Positions 43,307 to 52,033 of a stretch of 64,000 bases of DNA are shown here, piece by piece. The DNA is from Thalassobaculum fulvum. GTDB taxonomy: Bacteria; Pseudomonadota; Alphaproteobacteria; Thalassobaculales; Thalassobaculaceae. Location: NCBI RefSeq assembly GCF_014652915.1, contig NZ_BMZS01000005.1:248001-312000 (forward strand). The letters run 5' to 3'. A model generated the notes under the pieces. That model did no database searches, was not told where the DNA came from, and saw only the letters and a program-made list of their open reading frames with translations. Position 1 is the first letter of the stretch, and each line of letters starts with the position of its first letter. A program made the translations under genes and the position numbers.

Positions 43307-45451
43307 TCACTCGCCCGCCGCGCTCCCGGTTGTCGCGCTCCCGGCCCCTGGGCCGGCCGGCGATCCGGTCTCTGCCACGCTGAAGAACACCGGTTCCACC
43401 GCCTGCAGGCTTTCCAGCGGGATGTGACAGGCGATCCGATGGGTGTCGCTGTCAACCAGGACCGGCGGGCGCTCGGTCTCGCAGATCGCGCCCAGCTTGC
43501 GCGGGCAGCGGGTCTCGAACGGGCACCCCTTCGGCGGGTTGAGCACGCTCGGCAGGTTGCCTTCCAGCACGATCTTGCGCTTGTCGACCGAGGTGTCGGC
43601 GATCGGCACCGCCGACAGCAGCGCCTCGGTGTACGGGTGATAGGGCGGCGCGAACACCTCCTCGGTGGTGCCCTGCTCCATGATCTGGCCGAGATACATG
43701 ACCACGATGCGGTCGGCGAGGTAGCGGACCACCGACAGGTCGTGGCTGATGAACAGCAGCGTGGTGCCGTGCTCGCGCTGGATCTCCATGAGCAGTTCGG
43801 TGACCGCCGCCTGCACCGACACGTCGAGCGCCGAGACCGGCTCGTCGGCGATCACCATGGCCGGGTTGCCGGCGAACGCCCGGGCCACGCCGACCCGCTG
43901 CTTCTGGCCGCCCGAGAGCTGGCGCGGCCGGCGGAAGTAGAAGTCGCGCGGCAGCTTGACCATGTCGAGCAGCCGCATCACCCGCTCGTGCACCTTGTCG
44001 GGGTCGGTCTCGACCCCGAACTTGCGGATCACCCGGCCGATCTGGCCGCCGACCGTCATCGACGGGTTCAGGGTATCGTTCGGATTCTGGAACACCATCT
44101 GCAGCGACGCCACCTGCTCGCGCGGCCGTTGCTGGACTTCGGTGCTCTCGATCTCGTCGCCCTTGAAGGTGATGGTGCCTTCGGTGGCGGTCTCCAGCCC
44201 CATCAGGACCTTGGCGAAGGTCGACTTGCCGCATCCGGACTCGCCGACGATCGCGACGATCTCCGCCTCGCGGGCGTCGAACGACAGGGTCTCGTTGGCC
44301 TTGACGTACTTCACGCCCTCGCCCGACAGCATGGCCTTGATCGAGCGGTCGTACAGCTCGTAGTACTTGCGCATGCCGTCGACCACCAGCACCGGCTCGC
44401 CGGGCTCGATCGGATCGTTGACCTGGCCGGCGCCGAGCGGCGCGTCCCAGTCGATCTCCTCGAAGCGGGCGCAGCGGGTCTGGTGCGGGCTCTTCTCCCC
44501 TGGAACGTCGCGCATCTCGATCGCGTTCGGGCCGCAGACACCGTCCCGGAAGTACTCGCAGCGCGGCCCGAAGTTGCAGCCTTCCGGGCGCTGGTGCGGC
44601 AGCGGCAGCTGCCCCGGGATCGCCACCAGCGGCCGGTCGTTCTTGTTGGCGCTGGGCAGCGGGATCGCGCCGAACAGCCCGCGCGTGTAGGGGTGGCGCA
44701 TCCTGGTGAAGACGTCGCCGATGGTGCCGGTCTCGACCGCCTCGCCGGAGTACATCACGCAGATCCGGTCGCAGGTCTCGCGCACCAGCCCGAGGTTGTG
44801 GCTGATGAACACCTGGGCGGTCCCGAACTTCCCGGCGATCTCGGCGATCAGCTCGATGATGCCGGCTTCGACCGTGACGTCGAGCGCGGTCGTCGGCTCG
44901 TCGAGCAGCAGCAGGGCGGGCTTGGACAGCAGCGCCATGGCGATCACCACGCGCTGCTGCTGACCGCCGGAGATCTGGTGCGGATAGGCCGCCATCACCC
45001 TGTCCGGGTCCGGCAGCTTGACGTCGGCCAGCATCTGCCGAGAGCGGTCGTAGGCCTCCTGCTCGGACACCGCTTCGTGGATTAGCGGCACTTCCATGAG
45101 CTGGGCGCCGATGGTCAACGCGGGATTGAGGGCGGCCATCGGCTCCTGGTAGATCATCGCCACCTCGGAGCCGCGCATCCGGCGCAGCTCCTCGTCCGAC
45201 AGGTGGGTGATGTCGCGGCCCTTGAACTTGATGGAGCCGCCGACGATGCCGCCGTTGGAACCGAGATAGCGCATGATCGCCATGGCGACGGTCGACTTGC
45301 CGCAGCCCGACTCGCCGACGAGCCCGACGCTTTCGCCCGCATGGACGGTCAGGTTGAAGTCCTTCACCGCCGGGATCTCGCCGGCCCGGGTGAAGTAGGA
45401 GATGCACAGGTTCTCGATCTCCAGGACCGGCGGGCGGGCGTCTTCCGTCAT
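43307..45451 (-). CDS. Peptide-type ABC transporter, fused double ATPase (DppD-DppF type)
   Basis: 714 residues: cassette 1 (GESGCGKSTVAMA, ISGGQQQRVVIAMAL, LLLDEPTTALD), an oligopeptide-type C-terminal extension with Cys (GCNFGPRCEYF and CARFEE) that may bind an iron-sulfur cluster, then cassette 2 (GESGCGKSTFAKV, LSGGQKQRVGVARAF, IADEPVSALD) with its own Cys tail (GCPFETRCPRKLGAIC). Longer than the fused ATPase at 8039 by about 160 residues, so the two are not recent copies. Last gene of the operon from 49142. Confidence 0.93.
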   Translation of the reverse strand: MTEDARPPVLEIENLCISYFTRAGEIPAVKDFNLTVHAGESVGLVGESGCGKSTVAMAIMRYLGSNGGIVGGSIKFKGRDITHLSDEELRRMRGSEVAMIYQEPMAALNPALTIGAQLMEVPLIHEAVSEQEAYDRSRQMLADVKLPDPDRVMAAYPHQISGGQQQRVVIAMALLSKPALLLLDEPTTALDVTVEAGIIELIAEIAGKFGTAQVFISHNLGLVRETCDRICVMYSGEAVETGTIGDVFTRMRHPYTRGLFGAIPLPSANKNDRPLVAIPGQLPLPHQRPEGCNFGPRCEYFRDGVCGPNAIEMRDVPGEKSPHQTRCARFEEIDWDAPLGAGQVNDPIEPGEPVLVVDGMRKYYELYDRSIKAMLSGEGVKYVKANETLSFDAREAEIVAIVGESGCGKSTFAKVLMGLETATEGTITFKGDEIESTEVQQRPREQVASLQMVFQNPNDTLNPSMTVGGQIGRVIRKFGVETDPDKVHERVMRLLDMVKLPRDFYFRRPRQLSGGQKQRVGVARAFAGNPAMVIADEPVSALDVSVQAAVTELLMEIQREHGTTLLFISHDLSVVRYLADRIVVMYLGQIMEQGTTEEVFAPPYHPYTEALLSAVPIADTSVDKRKIVLEGNLPSVLNPPKGCPFETRCPRKLGAICETERPPVLVDSDTHRIACHIPLESLQAVEPVFFSVAETGSPAGPGAGSATTGSAAGE

Positions 45452-45461
45452 CGCTGCCTCC

Positions 45462-46358
45462 TCAATCCCGGATCGAGATCTCGCGCAGGCCGTCGGCCAG
45501 CAGGTTGAGCCCCAGCACCAGCGACGAGATCGCCAGGCAGGGGTACACGATCATGTGCGGAAAGGCCGGGGCCAGGGCCCGGTTCTCGTTGACCATGCCG
45601 CCCCAGTCCGGATCCGGCGGCGGCAGGCCGAGTCCGAGGAAGCCGAGGGTGCCGATGGTGATGGTCACGTAGCCGAGCCGCAGGCAGGCGTCGACGATCA
45701 GCGGGCCGCGGGCGTTCGGCAGGATCTCCACGAACATGATGTAGAGTGGGCTCTCGCCGCGGGTCTGCGCGGCCGCCACGTAGTCGCGGTTGCGCAGGTC
45801 CAGGGTCAGGCCGCGCACGATGCGCATGATCCCGGGGGCGGAGGCGAAGATGATCGCCAGCACGATGTTCAGCCCCGAGGCGCCGAAGGTCGAGATCACG
45901 ATCACGTACAGCACGAAGATCGGGAACGACAGCACGATGTCCGACACCCGCGACAGGATCGAATCCCACCAGCCCCGGAAGTAGCCGGCGGCCAGTCCCA
46001 TGACGATGCCGACCGCGTAGGCGCAGGCGGTGGCGATCGGCCCGTAGATCAGCACCCGGCGGCCGCCATAGATGATCCGCGAAAGGATGTCGCGGCCGAT
46101 CTTGTCGGTGCCGAGCCAGAACACCTTGCCGGTGGTCGGGTCGATCGCGCCGGGCTTCTGGAACGGCAGGATCGTCGAGTTCGGGTCGAACGGCGAGATC
46201 AGCGGGGCGAGGATCGCGGCCAGGGCCCAGGCGATCACGATGCCGGCCCCGACCATCCCGACCGGGCTCTCGCGCAGCAGGGCGACGCTCTTGAGGAACC
46301 GGGCCAGGGCGGACTGGCGCCGAGGCAGCGGGACGGCGGCTTCCGTGCTTGCGACCAT
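45462..46358 (-). CDS. Peptide-type ABC transporter permease (DppC-like)
   Basis: 298 residues, six membrane helices, DppC-type segment FWLGTDKIGRDILSRIIYGG and coupling loop YVAAAQTRGESPLYIMFVEILP. Lies 10 bp from each neighbour in the operon. Ends EISIRD. Confidence 0.93.
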   Translation of the reverse strand: MVASTEAAVPLPRRQSALARFLKSVALLRESPVGMVGAGIVIAWALAAILAPLISPFDPNSTILPFQKPGAIDPTTGKVFWLGTDKIGRDILSRIIYGGRRVLIYGPIATACAYAVGIVMGLAAGYFRGWWDSILSRVSDIVLSFPIFVLYVIVISTFGASGLNIVLAIIFASAPGIMRIVRGLTLDLRNRDYVAAAQTRGESPLYIMFVEILPNARGPLIVDACLRLGYVTITIGTLGFLGLGLPPPDPDWGGMVNENRALAPAFPHMIVYPCLAISSLVLGLNLLADGLREISIRD

Positions 46359-46368
46359 CGCGCGCTCC

Positions 46369-47301
46369 TCAGCTGAACCGGATGCGCGGGTTCAGGTACA
46401 TGTACCCGATGTCCGCCAGGGTCTGGGTGCCGACGGCGACCAGCACCGCCACCATGGTGCACGCCTCGATGACGAAGATGTCCTTGTTCAGGGCGGCTTC
46501 CAGCAGCAGCGAGCCGAAGCCCTTGTAGGCGAACAGGTACTCGATGACGATCACGCCCGAGAGCAGCCAGTTGATCTGCAGCATGATCACCGTGAACGGC
46601 GCGATCAGGGCATTGCGCAGCGCATGCTTCATGATCACCTGGCGCTGCGGCACGCCCTTGAGGACCGCGGTCCGGATGTAGTGGGTCTGCATCACCTCGG
46701 CCATCGACGCCCGGGTCATGCGGGTGATGTAGCCGAAGCCGTACATGACCAGCGCCGCCACCGGCAGCACCATCTGGGCGATGTCGAACCCGCCGACCAT
46801 GTTGCTGACACCCGGCAGCCAGCCTAGCCACAGCACGAAGATCCCGACCAGGAACACGCCCGAGGCGAACTCCGGAACCGAGGTCGTGGCGATCGAGAAT
46901 ACCGAGATCGTGCGGTCCTGGACCGAGCCTTCCTTCATGCCGGACAGCACGCCCAGCAGCAGCGCCAGCGGGACCATGACCAGCAGCACCCCGAGGCCGA
47001 GCAGGGCGGTGTTGCCGAGGCGCGGCAGCAGGATCTCGGAGACCGGCACCTTGAAGCGGGTCGACATCCCGAAGTCGCCGATCATGAAGTCGCCCAGCCA
47101 GCGCGCGTAACGGACCGGCAGCGGGTCGAGATACCCGTTGGCCTCCATCCAGATCTGGCGCTGCTCGTCGTTGGAATACGGCCCCAGCACCTTCTGCGCC
47201 ACGTTCCCCGGATCGAGCTCCAGCACGAGGAACACCAGGATGGACACCACCAGCATGGTGAACACCAGGTATCCCAGTCGCTTGGCGAGAAAGATCAGCA
47301 T
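46369..47301 (-). CDS. Peptide-type ABC transporter permease (DppB-like)
   Basis: 310 residues, starting MLIFLAKRLGYLVFTMLVVS, with the coupling loop YIRTAVLKGVPQRQVIMKHALRNA. ATG at 47301 fits the family start; the upstream in-frame codon at 47337 would add 12 residues not found in homologues. GGGAGG lies about 10 bases upstream. Confidence 0.92.
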   Translation of the reverse strand: MLIFLAKRLGYLVFTMLVVSILVFLVLELDPGNVAQKVLGPYSNDEQRQIWMEANGYLDPLPVRYARWLGDFMIGDFGMSTRFKVPVSEILLPRLGNTALLGLGVLLVMVPLALLLGVLSGMKEGSVQDRTISVFSIATTSVPEFASGVFLVGIFVLWLGWLPGVSNMVGGFDIAQMVLPVAALVMYGFGYITRMTRASMAEVMQTHYIRTAVLKGVPQRQVIMKHALRNALIAPFTVIMLQINWLLSGVIVIEYLFAYKGFGSLLLEAALNKDIFVIEACTMVAVLVAVGTQTLADIGYMYLNPRIRFS

Positions 47302-47325
47302 CGCTCGGTTCGCCTCCCGTGCCGC

Positions 47326-47349
47326 GCCGGCGGCCATTGGACCGCCGGC
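47326..47349 (-). repeat. Stem-loop between binding-protein and permease genes
   Basis: GCCGGCGG / CCGCCGGC, eight perfect pairs around an eight-base loop, in the 143-bp gap. No T run. Such hairpins often protect the binding-protein mRNA from decay so it is made in excess of the permeases. Confidence 0.55.
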
Positions 47350-47444
47350 ACGCCCCCCTCGGTGGCGCGCACCCTTGGCGCGCGATCGTCGCTACGAAGA
47401 CCAGCGGGCGGCGCCATCACACCGCCCGCCGGTTCGCGGCCGGC

Positions 47445-49142
47445 TTACGCGTCCAGCCAGACCTTGTGCCACTGATGGTACAGGGTCGGGTGCGTGACGT
47501 AGCCCTTCACCTTGTCGGTGGCGGCGGAGAACACCGACCGCCAGATCGGTTGCACCATGATCGCGTCGTCCTGAAGGATCCTCTCGACCTTCTCCATCGC
47601 AGCCTTGCGCTTGGTGACGTCGAGGATCGCACTGGCCACGTCGAGAGCCTTGTCGAACTCCGGATTGGCGTAGCTGGCCTCGTTCCACGGCACCCCGGAG
47701 CGATAGGCGAGGTTCAGCACCATCACGCCGAGCGGCCGGTGGGTCCAGGACGTCATGCCGAACGGCGTGGTCGTCCAGATGCCCCAGTAGGTGGCCGCCG
47801 GGACCGGGTTGAGCTCCAGGTTGATGCCGGCCGGTGCGCACTGCTCCTTGAAGGCCTGCATCGCCGCCAGCTCCCAGGCGCCGGAAGTCTGGCCGAAATC
47901 GATCTTCAGGGTGATGCCGTCCGGGTAGCCGGCCTCCGCGAGCAGCTTCTTGGCGGCCGCCGGGTCGTACTTCGGGAACGGCAGCTTGAAGTACTCGGGA
48001 TGAATCGGCGACACGTGGTGGTGCTCGGCCGGCTGCCCGCGACCGCGATAGGCGATCTTCAGGATCTCCGGGGTGTTCATGCAGAGCTGGACGGCCTTGC
48101 GTACCTTGATGTCGTCGAACGGCTTCTCGGTGACCTTCATGCGGCCGATCGCGGTCTGGGCGGTCGCCGCCTCGTATACCTTCACGCCCGGCAGGGCGTC
48201 GTAGACGTCGAGCTGGCTGACGTCGACCTCGTAGATGCCGTCGACCTGGCCGGAGGCGATCGCCGCGATCTGCGCCGAGGAGTCCTCACCGAGATCGATG
48301 TACTGGATCTCGTCGAGATACACTTCGCCGCCCCAGTACGGGTCCTTCCGCTTCTTCAGGACGGCAAGGCTGCCGACCGTGAACTCGGCGAGTTCGTAGG
48401 GGCCCGTGCCGATCGGGTTCTTCGACAGGTTTGCGCCCATCTCGCCGAACTTCCGGTGCACGATGGCGGTCGGGTAGTTGTACAGGTTCTCGGGGATCGA
48501 CAGCACCGGCGAGTTCAGGTGCAGGCGGACGGTGTGGCTGTCGACCTTCTCGACCGCGCCCTCGGTCATCCGCTTGGACATGACGGGCTTGCCGTCCTTG
48601 TCCTTCTTGCCGGTGTCGACCTCCTCGACCATCGCCGAGAACAGGCCGACGTTGGACGAGCCGGTCTTCGGATCCAGCCAGCGGGTGAAGTTGTAGACCA
48701 CGTCGTCGGCGTTGAACTCGTCGCCGTTGTTCCACTTCACGCCCTTGCGGAGCTTCAGCTCCCAGGTCTTCAGGTCCTCGGAGGCCGACCAGCTCTCGGC
48801 GAGATACGGGCGGGTGACGTTGTCCGGCCCGGTGATGGTCAGATACTCGAGGATGTGGCGCGCCACGTTCGACTTCTCGGTCCAGTCGAAGGTCGCCGGA
48901 TCGGTCATCTCCTGGACCTTCATGGCGAACTTGAAGGTGCCGCCGGCCTTGCCCTGGGCGCGCGCCGGCGCGGTCAGCCCCTGGCCGAGGATCTCGCCCG
49001 CCATCGCGTAGGCGGACCCGGCCGACACGCCGAGCAGCGTAATCGTGCGCAGGAACTCGCGACGATCGACCTCACCTCGTCGGAGCTGTTCCCTCAGCTC
49101 GGGAATGTAGGGATGATTGGCCCCCGACTTGCGCTTGTCCAT
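47445..49142 (-). CDS. Peptide-type ABC transporter substrate-binding protein (SBP family 5, Tat-type leader)
   Basis: 565 residues. After a 27-residue N-terminal extension ([20 protein letters not shown]) comes a twin-arginine signal, [17 protein letters not shown], with cleavage near TAPARAQ (residue 62), then the family 5 fold ([22 protein letters not shown]). The Tat leader means it is probably folded, perhaps with a cofactor, before export. First gene of the operon to 43307. Confidence 0.92.
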   Translation of the reverse strand: MDKRKSGANHPYIPELREQLRRGEVDRREFLRTITLLGVSAGSAYAMAGEILGQGLTAPARAQGKAGGTFKFAMKVQEMTDPATFDWTEKSNVARHILEYLTITGPDNVTRPYLAESWSASEDLKTWELKLRKGVKWNNGDEFNADDVVYNFTRWLDPKTGSSNVGLFSAMVEEVDTGKKDKDGKPVMSKRMTEGAVEKVDSHTVRLHLNSPVLSIPENLYNYPTAIVHRKFGEMGANLSKNPIGTGPYELAEFTVGSLAVLKKRKDPYWGGEVYLDEIQYIDLGEDSSAQIAAIASGQVDGIYEVDVSQLDVYDALPGVKVYEAATAQTAIGRMKVTEKPFDDIKVRKAVQLCMNTPEILKIAYRGRGQPAEHHHVSPIHPEYFKLPFPKYDPAAAKKLLAEAGYPDGITLKIDFGQTSGAWELAAMQAFKEQCAPAGINLELNPVPAATYWGIWTTTPFGMTSWTHRPLGVMVLNLAYRSGVPWNEASYANPEFDKALDVASAILDVTKRKAAMEKVERILQDDAIMVQPIWRSVFSAATDKVKGYVTHPTLYHQWHKVWLDA

Positions 49143-49352
49143 GATCTGCTCCCGTCTCTCGTTCGTTGTCGTTGTCCGCGCGGCACGGTTTCCAGGAATG
49201 CAATCCCAGACGGCTCAGACACTACCGAGTGATGGTCCAGACGCGCTTTTTATCGATCTTGCTTGGCGTCTACAGTCGTCCCCGGCGTCTTCCCCCCGCG
49301 CCGTACGCGGAGCGACGAACGCATCGTGTGCCCGCCGCTACCTGCCGGCAAA
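49143..49352 (-). other. Long untranslated leader of the second ABC operon
   Basis: About 210 bases between the predicted promoter and the binding-protein ATG. I see no protein gene. Short open frames here lack ribosome sites. A regulatory RNA element is possible but no known riboswitch pattern is recognised. Confidence 0.4.
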
Positions 49353-49381
49353 ATCATTGGTCGCCGCTCCGGAGATGTCAA
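49353..49381 (-). promoter_or_regulatory. Sigma-70-type promoter for the second ABC operon
   Basis: On the minus strand a perfect TTGACA (49376-49381) is followed after 17 bases by AATGAT (4 of 6 matches to TATAAT). It points at the binding-protein gene starting at 49142, leaving a leader of about 205 bases. Confidence 0.55.
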
Positions 49382-49503
49382 ATTGTTATGGTAAACACTC
49401 GGTCCTCCGCCTGCCGCAGGCCGTTGCAGATGCGGCAACACAGCAGGGGTCGATCGGGCTCGAAACCGCTCGGCATTCTTGTCGTGGACAGGACGACTTC
49501 GCG

Positions 49504-50517
49504 ATGACGGCCTGTGGATATCTATGGGGGCTGCCCGCGCCGACACGGCGCGTACCCGCGGCGATTTCGGCGATTGCGGAATGGTGCCGCGACCGGCGGA
49601 TCGGGCGACCGATGCTGGTCGGTGGCCGGTCGCTCGGAACCCCGCCGGCCGGCCTGGACGTGGTGCACGGCCTGGAGGCCGAGGGCCTCGCGGTCTGGGC
49701 GTTCGACCGGGCGACCGGCCCGTCCGTGGCGACCGTCGCCGAGGCGGTGGCCGGCTATGGCTTCGAGGGTTGCGACGCGGTGGTCGCGATCGGTGGCGGC
49801 GTCGCCCTGGACGTCGCAAAGGCGGCCGCGCTGATGGTCGCCCAGCGTAGCCCCTACCGGGCACTGGCGGACCGGCCGGGCGCCGGCGGCGACCCGGTGG
49901 TGGCCTCGGGGATCCCGGCGCTGCTGATGGTGCCGGCGACCCCGGCGGCGGCGCTCGCGGTCGGTGCGGTTGCCTGGATCGCCGACGAGACCGGTGCGGC
50001 GCGCCCGGTCCGGCATCCGGCGCTGCGCCCGGCCGAGGCGATCCTGGCCGGCGACCGGATCGACGCGGTCCCGGACGACGCCTTCGCCCGGTCGGCTGCG
50101 GTCGCCGCCCTGATCGCCGTCGACGCCGGGGCTGCCGAGGTCGATATCGCCGGGCTGCTGGCGTCCGGCGGCGACCGGGTGGCGGCGATGGAGCGCGCGC
50201 TGCGACTGTCGGCCGTTGTCGAGGCTGCGGGCGGACCGCGGCGGCGGCTCGCGTTGACCGCGGCGGTCGCGGGCGGCGCCGACTTCGCGGGGACACTGGC
50301 GGCACTGACCCCGACGGCCGACCGGCTGGACGCCGCCCGGGCCCGGCTGTCCGGCACGGGGGCGGCGGAGGCGACCCTGGACGCTCGCACGGTGCGGGCG
50401 GCCCGGGAGGCCTGCGGACCGGCTGACGCGGCCGAGCTGGATCGTGTACTGAACGGTATCGGTCTGGATTTCAACGAGGCGCCGCGACGGCGCGGGCGGC
50501 GGGGGCGAACGGCATGA
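49504..50517 (+). CDS. Iron-containing alcohol dehydrogenase homologue lacking metal ligands
   Basis: 337 residues with the family nucleotide-binding half (VVAIGGGVALDVAKAAALM) and the first part of the metal domain. The signature Asp and three His of the iron site are absent: the DAL.HA.E helix reads AALIAVDAGAAEV, and the PTTAGTGSE element reads PATPAAALAVG. The C-terminal half is Ala-rich and eroded. It may be a pseudoenzyme or use another mechanism. ATG at 49504 follows a weak site. It heads the coupled operon to 55424. Confidence 0.78.
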   Translation: MTACGYLWGLPAPTRRVPAAISAIAEWCRDRRIGRPMLVGGRSLGTPPAGLDVVHGLEAEGLAVWAFDRATGPSVATVAEAVAGYGFEGCDAVVAIGGGVALDVAKAAALMVAQRSPYRALADRPGAGGDPVVASGIPALLMVPATPAAALAVGAVAWIADETGAARPVRHPALRPAEAILAGDRIDAVPDDAFARSAAVAALIAVDAGAAEVDIAGLLASGGDRVAAMERALRLSAVVEAAGGPRRRLALTAAVAGGADFAGTLAALTPTADRLDAARARLSGTGAAEATLDARTVRAAREACGPADAAELDRVLNGIGLDFNEAPRRRGRRGRTA

Positions 50518-51029
50518 GCGCGGGTGTGCGGATACGCGGTGTGGCGGCCGACGACCTTGCGGCGCTGGTGCCGCTGAACAACGCCGCGGTTCCGGCGGTC
50601 AATGCCCTGGAGCGGCACGACCTCGAGCGGTTCGCGGCGACCGTGCCGCACTTCCGCGTCGCGGTGCGGGACGACAACCCCGTCGGGATGATGATCGCCC
50701 TGGGGCCCGGAGTCGACTACGGCAGCCCGAACTACCGGTGGTTCGAGCAGCGTTACGACGCCTTCCTGTACGTCGACCGGATCGTGGTCGATTCCGCGCT
50801 GCGGTCGGCCGGCATCGGCGCCGCGCTGTACGACGACCTGGCGGCGGCGGCCGGTGCCGCCGGCGTGCCGCGGCTGGCCTGCGAGGTCAACCTGCGGCCG
50901 GCCAACGACCGCTCGATCCGGTTTCACGAGCGCCTGGGATTCCGCGGCGTCGGCACCCAGGACACCGAGAACGGCGCCAAGACGGTGCAGCTCATGATCC
51001 GGGAGCTCGAGAACGGGGGTGCGGCATGA
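50514..51029 (+). CDS. GNAT-family N-acetyltransferase
   Basis: 171 residues. Acetyl-CoA loop is VVDSALRSAGIGAALYDDL (motif A RxxGxG/A form), with the terminal FHERLGFRGVG. The N-terminal half (VPLNNAAVPAVNALERHDLE) matches the group often annotated as YitI/ribosomal-like acetyltransferases. Starts inside the stop of the previous gene (ATGA). Confidence 0.85.
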   Translation: MSAGVRIRGVAADDLAALVPLNNAAVPAVNALERHDLERFAATVPHFRVAVRDDNPVGMMIALGPGVDYGSPNYRWFEQRYDAFLYVDRIVVDSALRSAGIGAALYDDLAAAAGAAGVPRLACEVNLRPANDRSIRFHERLGFRGVGTQDTENGAKTVQLMIRELENGGAA

Positions 51030-52033
51030 CGGGGGATCTGCCGCGCGAGGTCCTGGACGCCGTCCGGCGGATGCGGCTGGTCGGACCCGACGAGACCCCG
51101 CAGACCGAGGCGCTGAGCGGCGGGGTCGCGTCCGACATCTGGCGGATCGACGCGGCCGGCGGGCCATTCTGCGTGAAGCGGGCGCTCGCCCGACTCAAGG
51201 TCGCGGCCGACTGGCGCGCCCCGGTCGAGCGCAACGTCTACGAGGTGGCGTGGTTCCGGGTCGCCGGCGCGCTCGTGCCGGAGGCGGTGCCGGCGATCCT
51301 CGGTCACGACGCGACGGCCGGGCTGTTCGCCATGGCGTGGCTGGAGCCGTCGCGGCACCGGCTGTGGAAGGCAGACCTGCTGGCCGGTGTCGTCGACCCG
51401 GCGGTCGCCTGGGCGGTCGGCGACCGGCTCGGGCGGATCCATGCCGGCAGCGCCGCCCGGCCCGAACTGGCGGTCGAGTTCGCCACCGATGCGATCTTCC
51501 ACGCGATCCGCTTGGAGCCCTATCTGGAGGCGGCGGCGCGGGCCCACCCGGACCGGGCCGAGATCCTGCACGCGCTGGTGGCCCGCACGGCGGCGACCAG
51601 GCGCTGTCTGGTGCATGGCGACGTCAGCCCGAAGAACATCCAGGTCGGGCCGCACGGCCCCATCCTGCTGGACGCCGAGTGCGCCTGGTGGGGCGACCCG
51701 GCCTTCGACGTGGCGTTCTGCCTCAACCACCTGCTGCTGAAGGCCCTGCACGTGAAGCGGGCCGCCGCCGACCTGCTGGAATCGTTCGATCGCTTGTGGG
51801 CCGGCTACCGGGCGCGGGTGGACTGGGAGCCGGCGGACGCCGTCGAGGCCCGCATCGCCACGCTGCTGCCGGGGCTGTTCCTGGCCCGGGTGGACGGCAA
51901 GTCGCCGGTCGAGTACCTGACCGACGAGGCGGAGCGTGCGCGGGTCCGGGGCAAGGCCAGGGAGTGGCTGGCCGAGCCGGTGGAACGTTTGGCGGCACTT
52001 CGGGACGACTGGACCAGGGAGATCGCAGGGTGA
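51026..52033 (+). CDS. Aminoglycoside-phosphotransferase-fold small-molecule kinase
   Basis: 335 residues, APH/ChoK fold. Ser/Gly loop EALSGGVASDIWR, Lys in FCVKRAL, catalytic loop LVHGDVSPKNIQV (Asp and Asn), metal acid in ILLDAECAWWGDPAFD. Members phosphorylate small alcohols (homoserine, choline, methylthioribose). The adjacent enolase suggests the phosphorylated product is a phospho-hydroxy acid. ATGA overlap with the GNAT gene. Confidence 0.87.
   Translation: MTGDLPREVLDAVRRMRLVGPDETPQTEALSGGVASDIWRIDAAGGPFCVKRALARLKVAADWRAPVERNVYEVAWFRVAGALVPEAVPAILGHDATAGLFAMAWLEPSRHRLWKADLLAGVVDPAVAWAVGDRLGRIHAGSAARPELAVEFATDAIFHAIRLEPYLEAAARAHPDRAEILHALVARTAATRRCLVHGDVSPKNIQVGPHGPILLDAECAWWGDPAFDVAFCLNHLLLKALHVKRAAADLLESFDRLWAGYRARVDWEPADAVEARIATLLPGLFLARVDGKSPVEYLTDEAERARVRGKAREWLAEPVERLAALRDDWTREIAG

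Noticed and set aside
49166-49507. Rightward 113-codon frame before the Fe-ADH homologue
   Set aside because: No ribosome site, basic low-complexity product, and it lies on the leader and promoter of the leftward ABC operon.
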